From Ignavibacteriae bacterium HGW-Ignavibacteriae-1 (GTDB lineage: Bacteria > Bacteroidota > Ignavibacteria > Kapaibacteriales > UBA2268): DNA of 64,000 nucleotides. Location: assembly GCA_002839825.1 (NCBI GenBank), contig PGYU01000010.1:28077-92076 (forward strand), given 5' to 3'. The notes beneath the pieces were generated by a model. The model saw only the letters and a program-made list of their open reading frames with translations. It was not told where the DNA came from and ran no database searches. The position numbers were made by a program, and so were the translations under genes. Below, piece by piece: positions 17,923 through 25,083 of the stretch. Every line of letters begins with the position of its first letter. Position 1 is the first letter of the stretch.

Positions 17923-19065
17923 ATGGATAATTTTAAATTTCACAATCCTGTCAAAATCATTTTCGGGAAAGATACAATTCGCGAAATTGGCTCCGAGATA
18001 CATTCATACGGCATTTCGAAAGTATTGATTTTGATGGGTAGTGGTTCAGTAAAAAAGAACGGAGTTTATGAGCAAGTGACTGATTCGCTCGAAAAGTACG
18101 GCATAGATTATGTCGAACAATGGGGAGTAACACCCAATCCTATTCTCAGCCATACTGAAGAATCTCTCGAAATTGCTCGCAAAGAACAAGTTCAGGCAGT
18201 TTTAGCTGTTGGAGGCGGCTCTGTCATTGATGAAGCTAAAGCAATTGCTGCAGCATACTACGCACCTGATGTTTGGTCTTTATTCGAAAAGACTTACAAA
18301 GCGACTAATGCCTTGCCGCTTTTTACAGTGCTGACAATTTCAGCAACTGCAAGCGAAATCAACTCTTTTTTTGTCTTGACAAATGACAGGGAGAACAAAA
18401 AATGGTCATGTGGCTCGCCACATGTTTATCCCAAAGTTTCAATCATTGACCCAACAGTTCAGAAGTATTTGCCGATAAATCAAACCATAAACGGTGGCGT
18501 TGACACACTCTCGCATATAATGGAATTCTATTTCATGGGCGAGAACGAGGAATCAACGCTATCAATCAACGAGGCATTGATGCGGACTGTCATCAAATCA
18601 GTTGATGAATTGGTGTCAGACCCACTCAATTACGATTGGCGGGCAAATTTGGCTTGGTGCAGCTCTCTTGCATTGCAAGGAATCACAAGCGTTTCGATGG
18701 GTGGCGGAGAATTTGCATGTCACCGAATCGAACACGCAATTAGTGCATTGTACCCAAGTGTAGCCCACGCCGAAGGTTTATCCGTGCTTTTTCCGGCATG
18801 GATTGAATACGTAAGTTCGCTCAAGCCGCATATTTTCGAGCGCTGGGCTAAAAACGTTTGGGAAGTAGATTCAGTCGCGGCAGGAATCGAAAAAATGAAA
18901 GAAAAATTCAAATACTGGGGAGCACCCGTTTCCTTGAGCGAATTAGACATAGAGCAGGATGAGTTCGAGAAAATCGCCGAAAATGCTTTATTGATAGGCG
19001 AAGTCGGGAAAATCAAAGAATTGAATAAGCAAGATATTATCAGCATTTTGAATATTGCACAATAA
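17923..19065 (+). CDS. Iron-containing alcohol dehydrogenase (butanol dehydrogenase-like)
   Basis: This 380-residue protein is a group III Fe-dependent alcohol dehydrogenase. It has the N-terminal NPVKIIFGK start of the YqhD/BDH branch, the dinucleotide-binding GGGSVID at 97-103, and probable metal ligands Asp194, His198, His271 and His282. One extra residue sits between the last two compared with typical BDH. Such enzymes interconvert aldehydes and primary alcohols with NAD(P)H in the cytoplasm. The GGGS glycines suggest NADPH or NADH binding, but preference cannot be read. It sits in a tight rightward run (14 bp after the membrane protein, 12 bp before the next gene). Physiological substrate is not evident; short-chain aldehyde detoxification or fermentation are possibilities. 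Confidence 0.88.
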   Translation: MDNFKFHNPVKIIFGKDTIREIGSEIHSYGISKVLILMGSGSVKKNGVYEQVTDSLEKYGIDYVEQWGVTPNPILSHTEESLEIARKEQVQAVLAVGGGSVIDEAKAIAAAYYAPDVWSLFEKTYKATNALPLFTVLTISATASEINSFFVLTNDRENKKWSCGSPHVYPKVSIIDPTVQKYLPINQTINGGVDTLSHIMEFYFMGENEESTLSINEALMRTVIKSVDELVSDPLNYDWRANLAWCSSLALQGITSVSMGGGEFACHRIEHAISALYPSVAHAEGLSVLFPAWIEYVSSLKPHIFERWAKNVWEVDSVAAGIEKMKEKFKYWGAPVSLSELDIEQDEFEKIAENALLIGEVGKIKELNKQDIISILNIAQ

Positions 19066-19077
19066 TTTAAGGGATTT

Positions 19078-19551
19078 ATGGCAACATTTTCAATTGAAAG
19101 CAATGGCAGATTGGAAAGAACGGCAATTTATTATAATGGTGAGCAACTTTCGGGATTGAAAGAACTATTTCTGAACATGGACGAGGACGGCACTTATGAT
19201 GCTATCATACAATACGAAGGCACCGACAAGAAAATCCATACAAAGGATATATTTTTTGATTACTTCGATAATGTCAAGGTAACTCCTCCGGTTTTTACTG
19301 CCGAAGAGGCGAAAAGTTTGAGATTATTTACTATCGAAAGCGATGGAATCATAGACAATACTGAGATTTTTTTAGATGAAGAACCACTTGACGGAGTTGT
19401 AAATGTTTTTATTCACATCAAACCCACCGAAAACAAAAGTGGCTTAAAGTCGTTATTTAATAAAAATTCCATTCCTGATTTGGTTGAATTCAGAGCAGAA
19501 ATAACTTACAGGAATATGGATAATACATTAGAAACAGAGGAGATTTTTTGA
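19078..19551 (+). CDS. Small protein with internal duplication, unknown function
   Basis: This 157-residue acidic protein has no signal peptide. Two halves repeat: F-[ST]-IES-[ND]-G-x-[LI]-[ED]-x-T at residues 4-14 and again at about 84-94, each followed by a strand-rich stretch and an acidic tail (EGTDKKIHTKDIFFDYF and NTLETEEIF). No known family was recognised. It starts 12 bp after the alcohol dehydrogenase stop, and its TGA overlaps the ATG of the next gene (TGATG), so the two are translationally coupled. The neighbouring gene encodes a membrane protein, so the pair may work together, but this is inference. Confidence 0.6.
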   Translation: MATFSIESNGRLERTAIYYNGEQLSGLKELFLNMDEDGTYDAIIQYEGTDKKIHTKDIFFDYFDNVKVTPPVFTAEEAKSLRLFTIESDGIIDNTEIFLDEEPLDGVVNVFIHIKPTENKSGLKSLFNKNSIPDLVEFRAEITYRNMDNTLETEEIF

Positions 19552-20210
19552 TGAAGTTTATCATTTTTTTTGTTGTAACATTTTTCATAAATATAAGCAT
19601 TTCATATTCAAGTTCCGATTTTCAAAGCACATCTAATTTTGATATTAAATTCAAATTTTCAGTTCCAAATTTCGGGATAGATTTAAATTCATTCGATTGG
19701 CAAAAATCATTCGAATCACGTCGTGGTGGCAGTTTCGGACGTTCACGTGGTACTCGTACACGTTCGAGCACTCGCAGCGGAACTCAAACAGCACCTATTA
19801 ATAGACAGAAGCAACCATCATTCGGTGGTCAACGCATGACCAGTCAGACTGCCCAAGCAAAATACGGTGCACCAAGAAGAACCGAATCTATGCGTACAAG
19901 TAATGCAGCCGGTGGTCAAACAGATTACCGCGTCAATCATTATGGTGGATTCTCGAGCTCATTGATGACCGGTTACATGATGGGCAATATGGCATGGTGG
20001 ATGACTGCTCCGGCATTCTTTTACACACGACCTAATTACGTAGAAAATGAGGACGGTACGGTTGACGTTTATCCGCCATCATTCAGTTTCGGTAAGCTTT
20101 TTACATTTTTGATTGTGATATATGTTATCGTATATTTCATCAGATTTATGAGAACGGCTTCCAGACAAGCTCGAGAGCAAGAACCACAGTCTTATTCATC
20201 ATTCGGTTGA
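19551..20210 (+). CDS. Arg/Ser-rich exported membrane protein of unknown function
   Basis: From the ATG at 19551 this is a 219-residue protein. The start overlaps the preceding stop and follows an AGAGGAG ribosome site. It has an N-terminal signal-like segment (about 1-22), then a basic low-complexity stretch (GSFGRSRGTRTRSSTRSG, residues about 60-80), a Met/Trp-rich hydrophobic segment (GYMMGNMAWWM), and a transmembrane segment near the C-terminus (about 180-200). No family is recognised. The charged, disordered linker suggests interaction with an acidic partner, perhaps the acidic product of the coupled upstream gene. The rightward run continues to rarA 26 bp downstream. Confidence 0.6.
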   Translation: MKFIIFFVVTFFINISISYSSSDFQSTSNFDIKFKFSVPNFGIDLNSFDWQKSFESRRGGSFGRSRGTRTRSSTRSGTQTAPINRQKQPSFGGQRMTSQTAQAKYGAPRRTESMRTSNAAGGQTDYRVNHYGGFSSSLMTGYMMGNMAWWMTAPAFFYTRPNYVENEDGTVDVYPPSFSFGKLFTFLIVIYVIVYFIRFMRTASRQAREQEPQSYSSFG

Positions 20211-20236
20211 AATCCGAATAAAATACACCAACAATA

Positions 20237-21559
20237 ATGGATGAACTCTTTGCATCGGCGGAATCATTAAGCGACAGCGTTTCTGTTCCGCTTGCTGAAC
20301 GCATGCGACCCAAAGCATTATCCGATATTATTGGTCAAGAACATCTGCTCGGCGCTGACGGTGCGATTACTCGTATGGTCAAATCGGGAAATATTCAATC
20401 TATCATATTCTGGGGACCTCCGGGAGTCGGGAAAACGACTCTTGCTTACGCAATAGCATCCGAAAGCGACTACAGATTTTTGCGTATTTCGGCGGTAGAA
20501 GCCGGAGTCAAAGAATTACGCGAAATTATCAACTCCGCACAAGCAAATCGCTCTCGCGGTATTCGGACAATTTTATTTATAGATGAAATTCACCGATTCA
20601 ACAAATCGCAGCAAGATGCCTTGCTCCATGCAGTCGAGCGTGGAATCTTAGTTTTGATTGGTGCGACTACAGAAAATCCATCGTTTGAAGTAAATTCAGC
20701 TCTTCTAAGCCGATGCCGAGTCTATAAATTATCGCCATTGCAAGATTCGCACCTGAAGGAATTGATTTCAAAAGCTATCACCGAAGATGAAGCTTTTTCA
20801 AAATTCAATATTACAATTGCTGATTGGGAAGCGATACTAATTCCGTCAGGCTCGGATGCGAGAACTGCACTGAATATTTTGGAATCGTCTGTCGCTTTTG
20901 TGGCGGCAGAATCAGAAACTGATGTGGTAATTGACAGAAGCGTAATCGAAAAAGTAATCCAGAGCAAAGTTCCGCTCTACGACAAATCGGGCGAATCCCA
21001 CTACGACACAATCTCTGCATTTATCAAGTCTATGCGTGGTTCCGACCCTGACGCTGCATTATTTTGGATGGCAAAAATGCTCGAATCCGGCGAAGACCCG
21101 AAATTTATCGCTCGACGAATGGTAGTATTTGCCAGTGAGGACATAGGCAATGCCGACCCAATGGCATTGACTATTGCAGTAGCGGTTTTCAATGCTGTAA
21201 CTTTCATCGGAATGCCCGAATGTAGCATTAATTTGGCACAAGGCGTTACTTACCTTGCTTCGGCACCCAAATCGAACGCTTCATACATCGCAATCAACCA
21301 AGTTATGAGCGATATTCGCAATGGAATTGATACGACGGTGCCCATGAAGTTGAGAAATGCTCCGACAAAGTTCATGAAATCTGAAGGATACGGCAAAGAC
21401 TACAAGTATCCTCATGATTTCGAAGGACATTTTGTTGATGAAAAATATTTCCCGGATTCACTAAAGCCCAAAATCTATTACAATGCCACAGAAATTGGCA
21501 AAGAAGCCGAAATTGCCTTACGACTTAAATCATTGTGGAAACATAGGAACAAAAAATAG
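20237..21559 (+). CDS. rarA: RarA/MgsA AAA+ ATPase for replication-associated recombination
   Basis: This 440-residue protein is the RarA (MgsA/WRNIP1) AAA+ ATPase. The Walker A motif is GPPGVGKTT (about residues 60-68) and Walker B is FIDEIHRFN (114-122), with a sensor-1 GATTENPSF. The middle shows the clamp-loader-like helices. Its C-terminal half carries the RarA-specific tetramerisation region (DIGNADPMAL, YLASAPKSNASY, NAPTKFMK). RarA acts at stalled replication forks with RecA and SSB and is found across bacteria. Length matches the family (about 440 residues). It ends the rightward run, only 7 bp from the convergent lipoprotein gene. Confidence 0.95.
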   Translation: MDELFASAESLSDSVSVPLAERMRPKALSDIIGQEHLLGADGAITRMVKSGNIQSIIFWGPPGVGKTTLAYAIASESDYRFLRISAVEAGVKELREIINSAQANRSRGIRTILFIDEIHRFNKSQQDALLHAVERGILVLIGATTENPSFEVNSALLSRCRVYKLSPLQDSHLKELISKAITEDEAFSKFNITIADWEAILIPSGSDARTALNILESSVAFVAAESETDVVIDRSVIEKVIQSKVPLYDKSGESHYDTISAFIKSMRGSDPDAALFWMAKMLESGEDPKFIARRMVVFASEDIGNADPMALTIAVAVFNAVTFIGMPECSINLAQGVTYLASAPKSNASYIAINQVMSDIRNGIDTTVPMKLRNAPTKFMKSEGYGKDYKYPHDFEGHFVDEKYFPDSLKPKIYYNATEIGKEAEIALRLKSLWKHRNKK

Positions 21560-21566
21560 AAGCGTC

Positions 21567-22196
21567 CTATCTCCACTCTTTGTCAATAACTGTTATACGA
21601 CTGGGATATGTAAGTGGACCTATCGCGGTGTTTACAGTTGGTTTGATATCAAGCTTGACTTTTGATGCCGTTCCATTTACTCCGCCAAGTGCTAAAGCCA
21701 AATTCAAGATACTTTCATAGCTACGATTACCAAAGAATTGCAACAAATCAAGCGACATCGAAAGCGGAATAGTCACAGATTGACCGGTGCCGGGAACACT
21801 GATTGGTGCTTGAATATCGCCTGCAATTGTTGGAACATCATCCAAAATCAACCGATAATCCAAACCTGCGATTGTAGCATTAGTTTTTTGAGTATTATTT
21901 GTGCCGTCATTTGGATTCAAAGCGTTCAGATTGACGATAAAGCTTGCCGGAAAGCTTTTCGTAGCAAAGGCATTGGTCAATTTCATTCCATCACTGATGT
22001 TAAAATCCGTCACGGAGCGCTTGCTTCCTAAATCAATCCCGACAAGGCGGAAATTGGTAACATTGTCGAGCTTGAATTGCAATTTGGAGACGTTTGCGAG
22101 CGTGTTGGAAATGTCTTTGATTGCGTTGCAACCTTGAAAAACGAAAGCTGAAAGCACAAAAGCTAAAGCTGTCAATATTATTACATTTTTTTTCAT
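21567..22196 (-). CDS. LEA14-like (WHy domain) lipoprotein
   Basis: This 209-residue protein starts with a lipoprotein signal (lipobox FQGC, Cys about residue 23). The mature part has a single beta-sandwich resembling the LEA type 2/WHy domain (LQFKLDNVTNFRLVGIDL, FIVNLNALNPND, TIAGLDYRLILDD, PISVPGTGQSVTIPL-x-x-SLDLL). LEA14/WHy proteins are stress-associated in plants and bacteria; the bacterial ones are often envelope lipoproteins of unknown function. It is convergent with rarA (7 bp). Periplasmic location is inferred from the lipobox. Confidence 0.75.
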   Translation of the reverse strand: MKKNVIILTALAFVLSAFVFQGCNAIKDISNTLANVSKLQFKLDNVTNFRLVGIDLGSKRSVTDFNISDGMKLTNAFATKSFPASFIVNLNALNPNDGTNNTQKTNATIAGLDYRLILDDVPTIAGDIQAPISVPGTGQSVTIPLSMSLDLLQFFGNRSYESILNLALALGGVNGTASKVKLDIKPTVNTAIGPLTYPSRITVIDKEWR

Positions 22197-22250
22197 AATT
22201 TCACCATAATAGTTAATTTATACATCAGTATGACGAATCAATTTGCAAAA

Positions 22251-22283
22251 TAAAAAAGACCAACAAAAATAAATTCGTTGGTC
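22251..22283 (-). terminator. Terminator of the response-regulator gene
   Basis: A 7-bp stem GACCAAC/GTTGGTC (22258-22264 with 22277-22283) is followed on the minus strand by CTTTTTTATTTT. It lies 20 bp after the stop codon at 22304. Confidence 0.8.
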
Positions 22284-22303
22284 TCAATCGAATATGTGAA
22301 ATT

Positions 22304-22774
22304 TCACAGTTCTAATGCTTTCTTAGCATCATCTTTCGAGATTTTGCCTTCCACTAAATCATTAACGAGACTCTTATATTTAATAAGTTCTTTGTGGGCG
22401 AGATTCAAATTAGTCATCAATTTGACCTTCGCAACAAGTAACTTCTCTTCTATTGGTTTGCTCAAGAAATCGTCGCCACCTGATTCGATAGATTTTAATT
22501 GATTCGGTATATCGTTGAGGGCAGTGACAATAACCACGGGGATATGTCTTGTGGCGTCGTTTTCCTTAAGTTTGGAAACCGTTTCGTAGCCGTCCATTCG
22601 CGGCATCATCACGTCTAAGACTATCGCATCGGGCATTCGTGCATCCACTTTCTCTAAACACTCGATTCCGTCAAATGCCTCTCCGGCTTCGTATCCATTT
22701 GCTTCGAGATAGCGCTTAAGCAATTTCGTAGTTATTTTGTTATCATCTACAACTAATACATAAGGTCTGTTCAT
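22304..22774 (-). CDS. Single-domain response regulator (CheY-like) with helical C-terminal tail
   Basis: This 156-residue protein is a receiver domain with the conserved acidic pair Asp10/Asp11, phosphoacceptor Asp54 (IVLDVMMPRMDG), switch Thr84 and Lys106 (DDFLSKPIEE). A helical tail of about 35 residues follows (KYKSLVNDLVEGKISKDDAKKALEL) and no DNA-binding domain is present. It probably acts through protein contact, as in phosphorelay or diguanylate/adaptor signalling, but no histidine kinase lies nearby. It has its own promoter (22807-22838) and terminator, so it is monocistronic. The receiver assignment is certain; its partner is unknown. Confidence 0.92.
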   Translation of the reverse strand: MNRPYVLVVDDNKITTKLLKRYLEANGYEAGEAFDGIECLEKVDARMPDAIVLDVMMPRMDGYETVSKLKENDATRHIPVVIVTALNDIPNQLKSIESGGDDFLSKPIEEKLLVAKVKLMTNLNLAHKELIKYKSLVNDLVEGKISKDDAKKALEL

Positions 22775-22806
22775 TAATTATCCCTATCTGTTAAATCAAT
22801 TTAGTT

Positions 22807-22838
22807 CAAAAGTAAAAGTTTTTGGTGTCAAAATCAAA
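22807..22838 (-). promoter_or_regulatory. Bacteroidota-type promoter of the response-regulator gene
   Basis: On the minus strand TTTG (22838-22835), a 20-bp spacer and TACTTTTG (22814-22807) match the primary sigma consensus, 33 bp before the ATG at 22774. Confidence 0.65.
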
Positions 22839-22871
22839 TGTAATATAAATAAATTTTGGCTACTCACAAAA

Positions 22872-23507
22872 TTAAATTTTACTCAGTATATGTTTGACTA
22901 CACCCTTTATTCTAAATTTATGTTGCGAATTGATTATAATCGGTTGATAATCCGAATTTTCAGAAACAAGATGAACAACACTATCAATGACAGTATAGCG
23001 TTTGACATATAAGTTGCTGTCAATTTCAGCTACTATAATCTGACCGTTTTCAGGAATTTCAAATGAATTTGCCAATAAGATGTCGCTTGATTTGATTCCG
23101 GCTCCAATCATCGAATCACCCACAACATCGCAGACTATTAAATCAGCTTCTGCGATTCCAACTCTGTCGAATAAGTCTTCATTTGTAATTTTGAAATTCT
23201 CATTATCAGTTGGGAAATATTCCAAAATACGCATCCGCAAATCCGCAGATATATCCTTGAAACCGTGATTAAGCGTGTTTATATCCGGCACAAATCCTAC
23301 AGATACGTTAATTTCCGATTCAGCCGTTTCAATCGCATGCTCATAATTTTCAAGCATACTTTTGTTAATCGCAAGCTTATGTAGTCGCTCGAGTTCGAGT
23401 TCGGCATGTTTGAGACCTTTCAAACTGAGCAGATAATTTTTCCTGACCTCATTCATGAAGTTGATTTCATCTTTGTCATTCCCTCGAACTTCGCCTACTT
23501 TTGCCAT
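22872..23507 (-). CDS. S24 (LexA/CI-type) peptidase domain protein without an HTH
   Basis: This 211-residue protein has an N-terminal coiled-coil-like region (about 15-65) and an S24 signal-peptidase-fold domain at about 115-211. The catalytic pair is Ser132 (in VVGDSMIGAGI) and Lys169 (in LYVKRYT). LexA, UmuD and phage CI repressors use this fold for RecA-stimulated self-cleavage. The usual N-terminal helix-turn-helix is absent; instead the upstream gene is a separate HTH protein whose TAG directly abuts this ATG. The pair therefore looks like a CI-type repressor split into two polypeptides. A clear Ala-Gly cleavage site was not found. Confidence 0.82.
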   Translation of the reverse strand: MAKVGEVRGNDKDEINFMNEVRKNYLLSLKGLKHAELELERLHKLAINKSMLENYEHAIETAESEINVSVGFVPDINTLNHGFKDISADLRMRILEYFPTDNENFKITNEDLFDRVGIAEADLIVCDVVGDSMIGAGIKSSDILLANSFEIPENGQIIVAEIDSNLYVKRYTVIDSVVHLVSENSDYQPIIINSQHKFRIKGVVKHILSKI

Positions 23508-23924
23508 CTATTTATCCTTCTCCAATCGTCCGGCAGATACTTTGTAAACATGCACCGGCTGTTTAGATTTAATGCTATCAAAATCACCTACAAATTCGCT
23601 TAACATTGCAATCGTCTTGCGGTCAGTGATATAGCCGTTTTCAAGCCGATAGAGCATTTTAGCAGCAAAATCTTTACCGGCTTTATTTGCTGCAAAGCAC
23701 GAACCCTCGCCAGTGATGAGGTAAATCGGATTGATGCCCCTATTATACAACTCATAGAGCAGCCTGATGGGAATCGAAGCCCTGCCAAGCTCGTAATTCG
23801 TGATTTTATCGCGCGTTTCGCCAAGCAAGAACGCAAACTGGTCGGCAGTCAATTTGCCACCTTCGTTGAACACATTGCGTATAAGTCGCAATCGGCGCCC
23901 TACTTCATTATTATAATCATTCAT
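23508..23924 (-). CDS. XRE-family helix-turn-helix repressor, split-repressor partner of S24 protein
   Basis: This 138-residue protein carries an XRE-type HTH (about residues 8-62: GRRLRLIRNVFNEGG-x-LT-x-DQFAFLLGETRDKITNYELGRASIP). A C-terminal region has no S24 fold. It is directly followed by the S24 gene (TAGATG junction). The N-terminal HTH faces a divergent intergenic region with two TGTA-N5-TACA operators, which it probably binds. This arrangement mimics phage lysis-lysogeny regulation. Repressor role is inferred from position and fold. Confidence 0.82.
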   Translation of the reverse strand: MNDYNNEVGRRLRLIRNVFNEGGKLTADQFAFLLGETRDKITNYELGRASIPIRLLYELYNRGINPIYLITGEGSCFAANKAGKDFAAKMLYRLENGYITDRKTIAMLSEFVGDFDSIKSKQPVHVYKVSAGRLEKDK

Positions 23925-23946
23925 AAATATTTTCTAAATAATTTTC

Positions 23947-23977
23947 TTGCATATTGTGTAGAATCTACATATTTTTG
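23947..23977 (+). promoter_or_regulatory. Divergent rightward promoter with embedded operator
   Basis: TTG at 23947-23949, a 20-bp spacer and TATTTTTG at 23970-23977 form a Bacteroidota-type promoter toward the gene at 24064. Operator 1 lies entirely inside the spacer next to the -7 element, so repressor binding would block polymerase. Confidence 0.55.
23957..23969. promoter_or_regulatory. Operator 1, palindrome TGTAG-AAT-CTACA
   Basis: A perfect 5-bp palindrome with a 3-bp centre. A second one of the same design lies 44 bp downstream (24001). Both sit in the 139-bp divergent gap between the HTH repressor and the small gene at 24064. Confidence 0.65.
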
Positions 23978-24000
23978 TTTCGTAAAATATTTACCTTATG

Positions 24001-24013
24001 TGTAATAATTACA
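24001..24013. promoter_or_regulatory. Operator 2, palindrome TGTAA-TAA-TTACA
   Basis: A perfect 5-bp palindrome with a 3-bp centre. It shares TGTA-N5-TACA with operator 1 and lies 44 bp away centre to centre, close to four helical turns, so both sites face the same side of the DNA. Confidence 0.65.
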
Positions 24014-24063
24014 TATGCAATATAAAGCATTTTTTTTAAATATCAAAATTTTTGGAGTAAATT

Positions 24064-24372
24064 ATGTCAAATACTCATTCAATCGCAGATTCGCTCGATG
24101 TCAGTGATGGGCTTATCGTAGTCCGGCTCGCATGTCCGGCAAACACTCGGCAAAGCGACGAACACGAATTGGAACACGCAATCGCCTTGTACTTTCTTGG
24201 GAAAATGGTCAAATTGCTGACCGAGAAAGCCTTCATCGAAGCGAGCAACGCCGACGACCTCATATTCCTATTCGAGGACTACATGGAAAACAATACAATC
24301 TTACGTAACGACAATTTTTTATTAGATTCAAATAATTTTGAAGAAGAGGAGGATTTTTATGGATGTCTATGA
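24064..24372 (+). CDS. Small acidic protein of unknown function, phage-type regulatory unit
   Basis: This 102-residue protein starts at an ATG with GGAG ribosome site. It is strongly acidic at the C-terminus (NNFEEEEDF) and has no signal peptide or recognised domain. It is divergent from the HTH/S24 pair and its stop overlaps the start of the Mor-like gene by 14 bp (24359-24372), so the two are cotranscribed and probably coupled. By position it may be an early phage-type gene, but no similarity is claimed. Confidence 0.6.
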   Translation: MSNTHSIADSLDVSDGLIVVRLACPANTRQSDEHELEHAIALYFLGKMVKLLTEKAFIEASNADDLIFLFEDYMENNTILRNDNFLLDSNNFEEEEDFYGCL

Positions 24373-24622
24373 TATAATCACAATTGACGAAGTGACGCCC
24401 GACATGCAGCTACTGGCAGATGTTTGCGGCGAAGAAGCCATGCGCCAAATACTGCGCCATTTGGGCGGAACACAATTCTACATCCCCAAGATGAGCAAAT
24501 TTGACAGATTTGTAATCAGATTCTACAATCAAAACAAGGACAAACCCCTAAAATACACCGCCATCCAACTCGGAGTCTCCGAACAATACCTCCGAAACAA
24601 AATCGCCGAAATGAAGGGGTAG
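24359..24622 (+). CDS. Mor-like (Mu middle operon regulator) transcription activator
   Basis: From the ATG at 24359 (after a GAGGAGG ribosome site) this is an 87-residue protein. The segment C-G-E-E-A-M-R-Q-I-L-R-H-L-GGTQFYIPK matches the dimerisation part of the Mor/Mga-type Mor family, and the C-terminus (YTAIQLGVSEQYLRNKI) is a helix-turn-helix. Mu Mor activates the middle promoter of transposable phages. It is shorter than phage Mor (about 129 residues), missing the acidic N-terminal part, but the overlapping upstream gene supplies an acidic chain. No Mu transposase, portal or tail genes are nearby, so the module is a relic or domesticated switch. Confidence 0.72.
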   Translation: MDVYDIITIDEVTPDMQLLADVCGEEAMRQILRHLGGTQFYIPKMSKFDRFVIRFYNQNKDKPLKYTAIQLGVSEQYLRNKIAEMKG

Positions 24623-24638
24623 GGACGGCAGTACAAAA

Positions 24639-24664
24639 ACATAGTCCACGGTTTCAACCGTGGG
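24639..24664. repeat. REP-like palindrome, inverted copy of the 8671 family
   Basis: AACATAGTCCACGGTTTCAACCGTGGG is split here as AACATAG plus a CCACGG/CCGTGG palindrome; it is the reverse complement of the copies at 8671 and 8714 with one change. It begins 17 bp after the Mor-like stop codon. Confidence 0.8.
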
Positions 24665-24703
24665 TTTTGCGTTTGATGGATTCATTTACAATTTTTGGTG
24701 GCT

Positions 24704-24731
24704 TAATCCCAAAGGGATTACATGTTTATAG
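24704..24731. repeat. Short palindrome with CATGTTTATAG tail (family member 1)
   Basis: A 7-bp stem TAATCCC/GGGATTA with AAA loop is followed by CATGTTTATAG. It shares architecture (7-bp stem, 3-nt loop, ATGTTTATAG flank) with the three following elements, while the stem sequence differs. Confidence 0.75.
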
Positions 24732-24755
24732 ATAAGATTTATGTAAGTTGCGCCG

Positions 24756-24782
24756 CGACCTCGAAGAGGTCGAATGTATATT
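24756..24782. repeat. Short palindrome with AATGTATATT tail (family member 2)
   Basis: A 7-bp stem CGACCTC/GAGGTCG with GAA loop, followed by AATGTATATT, a degenerate form of the shared tail. Confidence 0.7.
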
Positions 24783-24795
24783 ATTGACAATTATA

Positions 24796-24828
24796 CTATA
24801 AACATGTGACTCTTTCAGAGTCAAGAGG
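24796..24828. repeat. CTATAAACATG-flanked palindrome (family member 3, inverted)
   Basis: CTATAAACATG followed by a 7-bp stem TGACTCT/AGAGTCA with TTC loop and AAGAGG. An identical copy starts 50 bp downstream at 24846. Confidence 0.8.
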
Positions 24829-24845
24829 GGTTCACTATTTTTTTG

Positions 24846-24878
24846 CTATAAACATGTGACTCTTTCAGAGTCAAGAGG
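24846..24878. repeat. CTATAAACATG-flanked palindrome (family member 4), second identical copy
   Basis: Identical over 33 bp to 24796-24828 but 50 bp further. It forms the 3' end of the truncated hicA frame, which runs into it and stops at the TAG of its flank. Confidence 0.8.
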
Positions 24879-24971
24879 AGTCCATCTTAAAATGGTGCGG
24901 TCAAGCTTAAACCCTAAACTCTCAAGTATGGTCAATAGCTCCTTACCTGTGTAGCTTTTTAAATTGCTCAT
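24846..24971 (-). pseudogene. hicA: Truncated HicA toxin remnant
   Basis: The minus strand from ATG 24971 reads MSNLKSYTGKELLTILESLGF and then KLDRTILRW. It matches the N-terminal helix of HicA mRNA-interferase toxins (TGKEL-x-x-x-LE-x-LGF). The frame then runs into the palindromic repeat at 24846-24878 and stops at TAG there. The catalytic-His region and the rest of the double-stranded RNA-binding fold are missing, so it cannot be functional. It overlaps the end of the hicB remnant (ATGA junction), as in intact hicBA pairs. Confidence 0.65.
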
Positions 24972-25048
24972 TCAACTAACACCTTTTGGAACCCGATAAA
25001 TTCGTTTTGCACAAAGTCTTGTTCAGCTTCGAGGCATAATTCGATAAT
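24968..25048 (-). pseudogene. hicB: Truncated HicB antitoxin remnant (C-terminal tail only)
   Basis: A 26-codon minus-strand frame reads IIELCLEAEQDFVQNEFIGF and ends QKVLVE-stop. It matches the conserved C-terminal tail of HicB-like antitoxins (L-C-L-E-x-E, NEFIGFQK-x-x-V). An in-frame TAA immediately precedes it, so the N-terminal domain is gone. The stop overlaps the ATG of the hicA remnant. Confidence 0.6.
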
Positions 25049-25083
25049 TTACAGTTGTATGATATTATACTAAGACAATCATA

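Noticed and set aside
21560..21566. A terminator between rarA and the LEA-like lipoprotein
   Set aside because: The gap is only 7 bp; no hairpin is present there.
23925..24063. A leftward Bacteroidota-type promoter for the HTH repressor
   Set aside because: No TAnnTTTG was found on the minus strand in this gap, so the leftward start cannot be placed from sequence.
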